Assembly: GCA_014529385.2 (NCBI GenBank)
Contig: CM043942.1
Location: forward strand, 32,395,469-32,459,468
Direction: 5' to 3'
Origin: Adiantum capillus-veneris
Lineage: Eukaryota; Streptophyta; Polypodiopsida; Polypodiales; Pteridaceae
DNA: 64,000 bases
The notes beneath the pieces were generated by a model, which worked only from the letters and a program-made list of their open reading frames with translations, did not search any database and was not told where the DNA came from. The position numbers were made by a program, and so were the translations under genes. Shown piece by piece: positions 1 through 10,499 of the stretch (the first letter of the stretch is position 1; every line of letters starts with the position of its first letter).

Positions 1-1576
1 ATAACAGAAACAGCAAAAAAGGGCATGATTTTCGACTTTTTAAAGGGTTGACGTTTGATTGCGAAATTTTCTGGAGTAACCCAAGTATATATGCCCTTAT
101 ATAGCATGAAGCTACAGGTATATGGGGCCAAACGCCAAATCAAGCCCTTAGGTGTGTGTATATAAGTAGAAATAGCCATTTTTCAGGCAAAATACTGGTA
201 AAACAGAGAAATCCGGCCATAAAAATTGCATGTGAGTGTATATAATGTGTTGTGGCGATGTTTGTGATCTATTATGAATTTTGGGGATTTTATGGGTTTG
301 ATTTGCTATTTTCCTTTTAATTTTGCTAATTTTCGGCAGAAAAACTTCAAAAATACAAAAAGCAGGTGAAAAACAGTCGTAATGAAAAACAAAAAATATG
401 GGGATGACCAGTGACTAAAAGACAACCTATGGTACGGTGGGGTGCAATTCTGAGACTAGAGCGAAAAGCGTGTTTTGGCCAGGTTTTGACCGAAATGACA
501 AATTTCTGGTAAACAGAGCAAATGGAGTCCAAATCAAGAAATTTTTGAGCCTAAACCGCATCTTGCAGAAAGATAGGAGCACATGTCAAATTTCATGAAA
601 AATGGTTCGGGGACCTCCATTACAAGAATTTTTCACCCCATTTTTAGCTCATTCTCACTATTGACCTTGTGGAGAGAGCTTCTACCACCTAGAGCGAATC
701 GATCTTCCAGCAGCTTCTACGACGCGCACGGCTACCCGACTAGCTCCAGACATGAGAGGTAGGCTCACCACCTTGAGCTTTTCGCGCATATTTGTCATTC
801 TGTAGCAAGAACTAGCGTAGAAGTCACACACAAAGCGGGCGGTAGAGACCTGCAAATAGAAACGGCGGCCAAACAGCTAACCCAAAAGCAACAAGACTTC
901 ATCGGCAGCTTACCCTAGTCTAGGAGACCAGTCCTGGATAGCCAAAGGCAGTGGGAAACCATCGGGAAAAACCCTAATTCCCAGAAACCCGCAAGAGGCC
1001 ACCAAATGGGAAATCGGCAAAACGGCGACCAAATGCTACCAAAATTTATGGGTAGGAGCATATCGACATGCTCGACAAGTCCATATGACCCGCATGACCA
1101 AAAAGTGACCCGAAGCGCCACTAAACCTCAGAAACGGCATCAGACAGACAAAGCGTCAAAATGCACTTGCGGCCAAACCGCAAGTCCGTTTGCCACCAAA
1201 CTTCACGAGCGGCTTTCCTAGACCATCAACAACCAAGTCCTATGGTGGTGGACCCCCACAAATCATCAAAGGTATGTAAACACAGCCACGGGTGCTTCTA
1301 GAGTGACAAATTGCCAAATGAAGCTCCGGTGAAGCCGAAGTTGACAAAAACCATACGGCAAGGATCCCCAAGGGATTGGGAAGCTATGGAGACCAACATC
1401 GAGAAATTTCATCGCCAAAAAGCACTCCAAAAGTCAGAAAACGGCTCAGAGGCTCTGAAGTCCACACAGGGAGTTATACTCTATCCATTTGACTTTTTTG
1501 TTGAAATTAGGCTCAAAAGGGACTTAGGGGGGCAAAGGGCAAGCACTGGGAGCATTAACAAAGGAAAAATCACCAG
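1..1576. other. Non-coding leader, no gene seen
   Basis: No reading frame here has recognisable protein content; the small open frames at 915-1221 and 1311-1655 overlap each other or look random. The text is A-rich and lies upstream of the palindromic repeats and the long frame at 2648. It could be the long untranslated leader of an LTR element whose 5' LTR lies outside the window. I found no LTR start, primer-binding site or TATA box that I trust. Confidence 0.4.
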
Positions 1577-2445
1577 GAGACATCCTACGCGTAGGATGTC
1601 TCAAGGGCATTTTTTGGCACAAAACCCAACAATTCTTGTCATGCACGTGTTCTGAATGACATTTACAAGCCATACACCAAGTTTCATCACATTTGGATGA
1701 GATTGGACCTCATATGCATGGAAAAACGCAAAGTTAGGGCATAAAGGCACTAATGGGCCTTTGACCTACCAAATCTCATGAAACTTGCACAACACATTCA
1801 CATACACATCAGCTAACTTTCTGTGTGGTCTGGGAGTTAAAATGAGGAAATAGACATCCTACACGTAGGATGTCTTATGGACCATCTGGGCATGAAGGAG
1901 AAGTTTTGTCATTTCATAATTGATAACCTCATCAACAAGAGCCCATATGTCAAGCTTCAAGCCCTTCTAATCACTTTTGACCCCCAACACCTTCAAGATA
2001 CACTTTTTTGAGCCCAAAAACACCTCACAGAGCCCTACAAACATCAATTATTATCCAAATGCAAATCCAAGAACATGGCTATGTTCCATAGGTCAAGGAC
2101 AACCCACAGATCAAGTTTCATGCAATTCTGATGAAAAAGACATCCTACGCGTAGGATGTCTTAAGCTTAGATTTAGACTTCTGTGCAAGAAATGACATCA
2201 TAGGAGCTAATACCATGATGCATTGAGCCCATATACCAAGTTTTAACCCATTTGGACATCAATTGCTTCCCACGATGGACAATCTACCAAAATTGTGACC
2301 TAAAGCCTAAATCAGCCAAAAAATCCACTTTTTGACATCCAAATTCAAATCCAAGCTTATAACCATGTTCCATGAGCCTTACACTACCTACATGTCAAGT
2401 ATGAACCATTTCTGAAGAAAAAGACATCCTACGTGTAGGATGTCT
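1577..2445. repeat. Four 24-26 bp palindromes at ~285 bp spacing
   Basis: Palindromes lie at 1577-1602, 1852-1875, 2137-2162 and 2422-2445; the shared half-arm is AGACATCCTACG. Copies 1 and 3 are perfect over 26 bp. Copies 2 and 4 each have a single mismatch at the centre, and their centres are reverse complements of each other. Centre-to-centre spacings are 274, 286 and 284 bp. The DNA between them shows only patchy similarity, such as AAATCCAAG followed by ATGTTCCAT, so the units are old tandem copies in which the palindrome stayed almost unchanged. Function unknown. Confidence 0.85.
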
Positions 2446-2647
2446 AGATGGATTTTTTTTTGTCAAATTTGCACTGTGAGCACATGCACAGCTTCACAAG
2501 TTCCTTTTAGGCTATAATTTCAATTTTCAAGTCATTTGGATAAGTAAAACTCAGTTTAGCATCTGATATGGAAAAAACGCTAACTTCGGATTGCTGAGTG
2601 CAATAGGGTCTACGGTAGCCTCGAAGTCACCGGCAAAGAAGAAGAGA

Positions 2648-5600
2648 ATGACAATCAAAGACTATCTGGACGAGGTGGAACCATTTGTCATTCCAAAGAG
2701 AACATTAAAGCCCACAAGCACCTGCATACAGGAAGATCTACTAGAGTCAAACGACCTAAAGATCTACCAAGGTGTGTTCAAGGACAATGACGGAAATGTA
2801 ATAGAGCTGCCAATGCTACCAAGGGAGCTCAATGAATTTGTCCGAAGCAAAATGGCTGGCTACTTGGAGAAAATTGACCTCCATAACTATTTTGAAGCAA
2901 TCCCAGCAGGGGTGGAAGTCAAAAGGGTATGGGAGTTTGTGACCAGCATTAAAGAAGATGGAGTGGCCAAGGTGACTAATTTGCATCGCAGACCCAACAC
3001 AGAGATCATTATCACGGAAAGAGTTGTCGCCCATGCACTAGATCTCTCCAATCAGGGAGACAGCGTGACAAAGAGAAGGGATGAAGTAAAGGTGTACAAA
3101 GAGAAAAAGGCTAATTACACTTTTGAAGACATAGCTAACCCAAAGGTGGCGATCATGAGCCAATTGTACAACCAATACTTCCACATGTGCACGAAGAGGC
3201 CGCAGAAGTACAGGATGCCACCATGTGCAATTGCCACAACATTTACTTGGGCAATGACGAAGGGCACCCCAAAGATAATCAATTATGCGGCATACATACA
3301 TGACAGCCTGGTGAAGATGGGAAACAAAAAGCCAACCTCCATAGTGCCAGGAGAGATGATAACCAAGGTATTTTATGCAGCACTGCACGCCAAGGGAAGG
3401 TGGCCTGACCCCCCATCTCAGAATGACTGGCTCAGGGTGAAGGAAGACAAAGAAGACGAGCCACAAAGAGCACCAAGGGTGGCTACAAGGTTGAAGAGAC
3501 GACTAGAGCCAGTGGAAGAGGAGCAACCTGAGCAGAAGAAAGGCAAAAAAGAATCTGCTCAAGTGCCGGTCAAAGAGACTCGATCACAAAAAGCGGCTAG
3601 ACTTGAGAGGCTGATGGAGAGTTTCCGAGCAGAAAGAGCCCTCAAGGGCGATTTAAACGAATTATGGAAGCCATCCCTCGAGTCTATGTCCGGATCCTCA
3701 AGAAGAGTGCAGAGGGACCGCTTTGAAGACTACATCAAGAACTTCGAGACTCTTGATGCCGCAGCGGAAAACATTCCCCACATCCCTTTCACCGAGGAAG
3801 AAGTGGAGCAGATACGGCAGACGTTGCTAGATGAACAAGAAAACCAAGAAAGGGAAAGACAGACGAAAGCAGATAGAGATATAAAGGGCAAACCTACAGC
3901 TTTACCAGATAGCCCTAAACCTAGCCCACAGCCATCACCATCACCATCACCACCTCCTAGCAGCCCTCCACCAGAAGATAAGGAGGCTGGAGACAATCAA
4001 GAAGAACACCGGGCTGAAGAGCAAGAGCAAAAGCCAGAACCTGAGCCCAAGGAAGAGGCCAAGCCTGCATCTGAGCAAAAAGAACTTGAAGAAGCATATT
4101 ATGCATTTCTGGACCTGCTAGCTGCAGGCTATACAAGGGAAGAAGCCGCCACAGTTGCATTCGACTTGGCGAGGACAGGGCATGAAGAACAGATGCTAGG
4201 CATCCGGCCAATTGAGCTAAAGGAGATTGCTACCGACACGGTAGACCTGCACCCGCCCTCGAATGATTGGGATGTGGTGATGACAATGCTAGCCGGAATA
4301 AGGGCACAATCTGTGGCATCAGACGAAGAATTGATAACTCTAAAGGCCACTGAAGTAAAGACCAAGATGGAAAGAGATCTACTGCAGGCAAAAAGCCAAG
4401 GACACAAAGAAAGAGAAGCTGACCTCCAGGCGAGCCTGGCCACTGCTCTACAAAACTGCCAAGCAAAGGAAGAAGCAAATGAGGCAGCGGCAAAGAGATT
4501 GCAAGCAGCTGAAGAAGAGTGCCTGCAACTCAACAAGTCATTGCGAGATGCAGAAAAAGAAAGAGATAATCTGACACTCCAGCTAGCAGAAGAAACTAAA
4601 GAAGTAGACGCCTTGAGGAATGCTAAGGAGAAGGCGGAAATAGAACAAGAAGCAAGCCTGGATGAAGTCCTTGAGCTCAAGGACCAATTAAAAGTCAAAG
4701 ATCAAACCATCCAGATGCTGAGAGCATCACCTGCAAGAGTTAGAGCTACAAGCTCAACTCAAGTTATTTCGGAGAGTCAAATGTATGAAGAGCAGATGCA
4801 AGAACTCCAAAGGAAGTTGACTCTTGAGAAGAAGCAGAGGGTGATCATGGCTGAAGGTTCTATCGCAATGCAAACCAAATTGGAGGACAGCCAAAAGGCC
4901 CTACAAGAAGAGTTGGAGAGCATAAAGATAAAGCTCGAGGAGGCTGAAAAAGTAAATGCTGAACTCAATGACCTCCTCGTGACTATGGCCGAGCAAGCCG
5001 AAGTGGAAAAGCAGACGCTCCTCAAGCAAATTGAGGAGTTGAAAGGCCGGCAACAAGCAGAAGTAGAGAGCTCAGGGCCAGCTGCCAATGAGGGCATTGA
5101 CCTCGATAATGTGGCAGATCCTGTGGACACACCCATGCCAGAGGAAAGCATAGGAGGCTCCTCTCAAGAGCCCCAGGATCTAACACAGGAAGAGGAGGAA
5201 AAATTGCGAAAAGCAACAGAGACAGAGCTCAGAGAAAGAACCAAAGAGGCCTTGGAATGGGAACAGAGGGTTTTCAAATCAATGACAATTCAAAAAATCG
5301 ACGCCAGCGATCTCAGGCGTGAATGGCTACAACCCTCTCTCCCATATCCATTGCTTAAATATGAAGCAACAACAATAAACCAGCGGATCAGAGAAGAGCC
5401 AACGGTCCCTCTCTACAACGCAGACACCTCGAGGCCAGAAGGAGTAAGGCTGATAGTGGATTCTCAGCCCAACTGGAGGAAGGCTTGGCTTACCAAGTAC
5501 CCGCAGTACCTAATACACTTGGTAGAGGCACCTAAACACATCAGAGACAACCTCAGCTTCTGCCCTCTACCAAGGGTTAGGACGTGGAAAGCACACGAAC

Positions 5601-6058
5601 TCTTACAGAGAAGCCAACCCACTTGGCTGAACTACCCAAAGCTGCCAGGCGTGAATGCAGGTGAGAGAATAAGTGTACAATACATGGTGAAAACCCTAAC
5701 GGGCGCCATAAAGTTGTTCACTGGCTCACCTGACCTTACATGCATCATGATGAGAAAGATCTGCAGAACCATCCTAGCAATGTTTGAAACCTTCAAGCCA
5801 AGACAGGTGACTGACAGCATATTTTTCTTCCAGGACACATACAGATGTGCTTATAATATGTCAGGTCAGCCTTCCAAGGAGGTGATACATGCATTATACC
5901 AAAGAATCATGTTCCTCCCATCTCATCACCTCCAGGCGTTTGAAAAAGCTTTCTACACGGGATTCTTTACCATGCATACAGACATCTTTGGACCAACAAT
6001 GCTAAATCTACATGCACGATACGAATCACTGCTAAAGATGCGGGAGACCATAAGGTGA
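2648..6058 (+). CDS. Unrecognised 1136 aa coiled-coil protein, probably mobile-element encoded
   Basis: An uninterrupted frame of about 3.4 kb. The frame is open from 2567, but the first in-frame ATG is at 2648 (MTIKDYLDEVE), so I use that start. Residues ~1-280 form a globular-looking region whose layout loosely recalls the 'putative plant transposon protein' domains; this is a weak impression, not a firm match. Residues ~285-480 are rich in K, E, P and S, with a proline run near 445. Residues ~580-850 are a long E/K/Q/L-rich coiled coil. The last ~240 residues are a second globular region rich in W and Y (LPRVRTWKAHELL). I see no zinc knuckle, DSG protease motif or polymerase motif. A purine tract and TGTTAG follow the stop, which suggests the only gene of a non-autonomous LTR element, possibly a divergent Gag. 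A captured host gene is also possible. Confidence 0.6.
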   Translation: MTIKDYLDEVEPFVIPKRTLKPTSTCIQEDLLESNDLKIYQGVFKDNDGNVIELPMLPRELNEFVRSKMAGYLEKIDLHNYFEAIPAGVEVKRVWEFVTSIKEDGVAKVTNLHRRPNTEIIITERVVAHALDLSNQGDSVTKRRDEVKVYKEKKANYTFEDIANPKVAIMSQLYNQYFHMCTKRPQKYRMPPCAIATTFTWAMTKGTPKIINYAAYIHDSLVKMGNKKPTSIVPGEMITKVFYAALHAKGRWPDPPSQNDWLRVKEDKEDEPQRAPRVATRLKRRLEPVEEEQPEQKKGKKESAQVPVKETRSQKAARLERLMESFRAERALKGDLNELWKPSLESMSGSSRRVQRDRFEDYIKNFETLDAAAENIPHIPFTEEEVEQIRQTLLDEQENQERERQTKADRDIKGKPTALPDSPKPSPQPSPSPSPPPSSPPPEDKEAGDNQEEHRAEEQEQKPEPEPKEEAKPASEQKELEEAYYAFLDLLAAGYTREEAATVAFDLARTGHEEQMLGIRPIELKEIATDTVDLHPPSNDWDVVMTMLAGIRAQSVASDEELITLKATEVKTKMERDLLQAKSQGHKEREADLQASLATALQNCQAKEEANEAAAKRLQAAEEECLQLNKSLRDAEKERDNLTLQLAEETKEVDALRNAKEKAEIEQEASLDEVLELKDQLKVKDQTIQMLRASPARVRATSSTQVISESQMYEEQMQELQRKLTLEKKQRVIMAEGSIAMQTKLEDSQKALQEELESIKIKLEEAEKVNAELNDLLVTMAEQAEVEKQTLLKQIEELKGRQQAEVESSGPAANEGIDLDNVADPVDTPMPEESIGGSSQEPQDLTQEEEEKLRKATETELRERTKEALEWEQRVFKSMTIQKIDASDLRREWLQPSLPYPLLKYEATTINQRIREEPTVPLYNADTSRPEGVRLIVDSQPNWRKAWLTKYPQYLIHLVEAPKHIRDNLSFCPLPRVRTWKAHELLQRSQPTWLNYPKLPGVNAGERISVQYMVKTLTGAIKLFTGSPDLTCIMMRKICRTILAMFETFKPRQVTDSIFFFQDTYRCAYNMSGQPSKEVIHALYQRIMFLPSHHLQAFEKAFYTGFFTMHTDIFGPTMLNLHARYESLLKMRETIR

Positions 6059-6094
6059 AGCAAAAGATCAAGGCCATGTCGGGGACGACATGAA

Positions 6095-6906
6095 CAAGGA
6101 AGGGGGGGATGTTAGCAGCTGGACACACCCCACGGCATCTAACTACTCGACAGATTATTATTTTTTTGTAATTAGTCATTCACTGAGGAAAACCCGGTTT
6201 TTCACCTTGTAAATATTGGGACTTACAGAAGTTTCCAGATTGTATCCCAGTTTTGATAGTTAGATGGAGTAGATAGATGATTTTGAAACTTTAGGGTTTG
6301 AGAAGTTGTAAGGTATATAAATCACTTTTTGACCTTAATGAAAAACCTTTTGTCATTTTAAACAAGTTTAAGTTTGTGAGTGAGCGTATTGTGTATGTTG
6401 CCCCCGACTAGAGCTACAAGCCGATACCAACATTGTGCGCGTACGGTCCGGCTTTGGGAGCTCCTTCTACGAGCTTCATCGGTTGTTTGGGTGAGCATAC
6501 GTTGTCCGATTTTGCATTGCAACATATCCACGCGTTCACATTGAGTAGAACTACACATTAGGCACTTCATATTTCGGAAACGAAGACCTACAGATTTCGG
6601 CCAGACATCCTACGTATTTCTGCACCAGGTGTTTTGGGTCGTGATTTTGGTGCACAGACCTTAGGGAGAGTGGCCTATAGGTATTAGTAGGGTCTCCTTC
6701 AAGTTCTATGGTGTTTCGGAAGTGTTTGATAGGTATTCGGCTCTAGCAAGCGTTGTAAAAAGCATCCTCTTTTGTTCTCTTGAAGACTGTGACTTAGACA
6801 AGTGGTAGGAGCCTCTGTAGGAATTAGTTAGGAGTCGGTCGAGTGTAGGTTGACACCTTATGCTTGCTTCCACGCGCCTACAGGTCGAGCTTCGTCCTTA
6901 GCTGAC
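6095..6906 (+). mobile_element. Polypurine tract and putative 3' LTR
   Basis: A purine tract at 6095-6109 directly precedes TGTTAGCAGC at 6110, about 50 bp after the stop of the long frame. This is the normal arrangement of a polypurine tract and LTR start. Inside are a TATA-like TATATAAAT at 6314-6322 and AATGAAAAA at about 6340. The end is uncertain: GCTGACA at 6900-6906 is a near inverted copy of TGTTAGC and gives a ~797 bp LTR. No matching 5' LTR is present in the window, so this stays a proposal. Confidence 0.4.
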
Positions 6907-9900
6907 ATTACTTGTTAGGTGAGTTCTCGTTGTGCTGATGTCCGTCGCAGCGTACCCGTCCAACATTCCCTTTGGGTCTCCTCCACTAGGCTTCTTAAGT
7001 TCTTGACTTGTTCCATCTTCCCTATAGGATTTGGGTTGATCCCAATCTTCTTCTTGGTTTCCTTGGGTTTTGGCACTTGTGGCTCCTTTTGGAGGTTCTT
7101 TCCCTGTTGGTTATCTTTGAAGACTCGTGTTGAATTGTTGATGATATGAGAGTGGTTTTCTTATGTCCTTCCCTAGGGTCGTTCATATGAAGAGGGTTAT
7201 CACTGATTCTTATGTTAGTCTTTGAACTAGGGTTGCAATTTTTAGCCTTTTAGCAATCTCTTTCTTTGTGTTTTCTTATTCCTTACTTGGGTGATTGATG
7301 CAGCAGCTCTCTCCTCGAGGATAAAATTTTGATCTTGGAGCATTGACCATGTGAGGACACTTAATAGCACCACATGTGTAATTTGTGGTATCCCATTGGG
7401 AATCTCACTTATGTTCAATGGTGTGATCTTTGGTGTAATTGGATTATTGGGACATTGGGCAATCAAATTATCTATGCCACAATAATCACATAAGTATTGG
7501 CATTGTATATGTTCTCCCTTGACTTGTTTGCACTAGTATATCATTCCATTGCATTCTAATAGGGCATTCAGCTACATGATGTGCTCCACTACATTCATAG
7601 AATTGAAGAGGCGGTCACTTGGTGAGAGATACCCCTCCCCGGGGGTCTATGCACAAAATATACAATTTACACCTTTATACGATTTTCAATATACATCAAA
7701 GTTGCGGAAGCATTTGCATAGGGGAGGAGCTCTCAACACCCAACCAAGCATGGAGTTTAGGCCATGAGCCGGACTACATCCAGAGGTACCTAGTGACTAG
7801 TGCTACCCCTGAATGGGTGTTATGAATGAAAGCATACTCAAGAAAAATATAAAATTGTGGAGGGTGAATATATGTGTACACCTCATTGCGGGAAGAGAGA
7901 AAGAGAGTATAGTGGAGGATGAAATAGAATGCATAGAGACATGAGAGAATGACAACAGAGAGTCTTTGAATGCCCCATCTAAATGAAACAGGCAACCATA
8001 TATTAATGCAATGACAAAATCAGGGTATATCACCATAACATCATAAAAAAGTTTATGAAAAAATAACTAGCAGAGCACCGGACCTGTGTAGGGATCAGCC
8101 GGTCCACCCATCCACTTTTGCTCTACTATGGAGAGAGAGAATTTCACTTCGTAGGGGAGCAAACCAAAACACCTCCAACCTATTGATACAGACATAAGCT
8201 AAGGCCGCTTTGCCTCCCTCCATGAACCCGAGCTCTGAAAGGATCCCAAGTACCAATAAGTGATAGGGTATCAACACCAACCGTACCAGTTTAGGCGCCA
8301 TGCCTCTTCGATGCCCAGCATTGGGTGTTTAGGCAAAGCCAAGGTAAAATTCCCGATGCGTTAGCCGTGTAGGTCATTCAACCCCCGACGCACTAACCGT
8401 GTAGATGAACCTAACAAAAAGAAGAAGACCTAGGCAACACCCCCGATCCAGAAAAGCCCCAAGTCAACGACCCTTTTATTTAAGGCTAAGCGATGTAGGG
8501 GATCCTAGTCTTGTAGTGATGCTTCCACGAGAAACATAACACGTGAGTCCAATCACAATATCACTTTCCATATGCACAAACAATATTTTCCAAGCAGTTA
8601 TACTGTACAGGGTCTCTACCCTTACGTGTCAACCATAAACCATCCAGATCACTTCATGATCTAATCACAAAACCATAAATCATAATCCAATCACATCACA
8701 CGGGTGAGCACTCCACGCAACTTGGGTGAGGCACAAGCAATCCTGGAAAACCACTTTAGAACATAACATGGCTGCAAAAATTTTGGCAGCATAATCATAT
8801 CCAAAAAACAACCAAGAGCCACACCGATTTCCACCACAAAAGCCACAACCATAATCCATGAGGGAATCTTAGCCTTTAACCACCAATCATATTCACAATG
8901 AGCTGACTCCCACACTTAGAGTTTCACATATCCCCTGTAGTCAATCGGAGTCCACACACATATGACTCTTAAGACATTAGCTTTTCATGCATAAAATAAT
9001 TCCAAGCAGCAACTAAACATGATATAAAAATCCAATTTTAACAACATCTAACCATGCAAAGTTGATGCATCATATATGCACTTCATCCCTCTAGCACATA
9101 GGACTAGTTTTGACCTAGAAAGGTGGAAAGCAATCATAGCCATGCACATGAGACATCTACATCAACCCATAAGGTTCCATACATCATATGATAGAATTCC
9201 ATCACCATAAAAATGATGCAAAACAGCTCCGAACTTTAGGTCAACCATAAACCATAACTTCACGAATATGCAAAAAACAACTTTTTGACATTTTTGGGAG
9301 CATGCATAACATGCAAATGAAAGTATTTGACCTCAAACCAATGCATCAAGCTCAGCTCCATAATATAGAATAGCACTCTATCATAGCACTTTCCCCATAT
9401 GATACTCAGACCACAAACGATAACCCAAAAAGAAAGCCACTTTAATCATATTTCCTATGCGGTTCGGGTTGTCCAACCATACATCCTCACATAAGTTTAT
9501 GGGCATCTAATAACTCTATCATCTCACCAAAACAAACCATAAATCATGCATAAGAGTCTCGGTTAACTCACAACGTCATATGGTACTCCCCCTTGGTAGC
9601 ACCCCTACACGCATAGGTAAAACCGGTTATGGAATGATTACTGACTCGCACAGCCAAGGTGATAACGGAGACCTAAATACATTTATCATCAAGTTTCATC
9701 AAGCTTTTCAATTGTTTAAGTGGGTTTGTCCATCCGGTGAGTCTATATAGTGGTTCTCCAAGGAGCCTGGAGTCAAAAAAAATTGACAATGTAGTGGAAG
9801 GGGTTCAATTAGTGATATGGGATTCATAGATAGGGGCTTGTTCTTATACGGTTTTACAAAGGTAACATCCTCACAAATATAAGCGAATCCCCTAGGGTAG

Positions 9901-10138
9901 GTTTTTGAATTTTTTAATGATTACAAATACCTTGAACCTTTTTTACTTGGCTAGCTATTTGGTCCTTTCAAAAACTTGGCAAACTCATTAATCCACATCA
10001 TGCAACTTTTCAAACAAAAATATTGCTTTATTTATCTCCAATGTCTCATAAAGCCTCACATTGCTTTTGAAGCTCCTCCAACTTGACACAACTTTTCTCC
10101 AAGTGACAGCAACAAGTCCTCCTCAATGCGCGTCTCTC

Positions 10139-10142
<4 letters not shown>
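6907..10142. other. Intergenic, no gene seen
   Basis: Open frames here are short and none has recognisable protein content. A pair of ~20 bp near repeats, each starting CCCGA and containing CCGTGTAG, lies near 8351 and 8388. From about 8630 the text is rich in CCATAA-type words. It may be old, unrecognisable retroelement DNA. Confidence 0.4.
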
Positions 10143-10215
<73 letters not shown>

Positions 10216-10325
10216 CTTGACAACTCGTAACGAATCTAGATTTTTCCTTAGACTGGTTAATGGACAACAAATTGACAAGGTATATATGAAACATTGTTCT
10301 TCTTTTAAAATTTCTTTCTCCTTGT

Positions 10326-10375
<50 letters not shown>

Positions 10376-10376
10376 A
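10143..10376. repeat. Microsatellites (CT)n, (TA)n and (CT)n(CA)n
   Basis: CT runs from 10143 to 10177 and passes directly into TA to 10213. A second block has CT at 10326-10351 joined to CA at 10351-10376. The long open frames on both strands here are only translations of the repeats. Confidence 0.95.
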
Positions 10377-10499
10377 GAGCTTATTCTCCATAATCGTGAT
10401 TGATGAATATCTTGTAAGTAATTTTGTGTCTATAGAGTGACAACAAATTCATTGATAAATACAAGTGAAGATATATATAGGCATGAAGAGCATGATGAG

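Noticed and set aside
1577-2445. Regularly spaced palindromes resembling a CRISPR array
   Set aside because: The spacing (~285 bp) is far too long, the spacers are related to each other, and the DNA is eukaryotic.
4129-4698. 189 aa antisense open frame inside the long gene
   Set aside because: It is the low-complexity shadow of the E/K-rich coiled coil on the other strand.
10046-10393. Overlapping ~110 aa frames on both strands
   Set aside because: They are translations of CT, TA and CA microsatellites.
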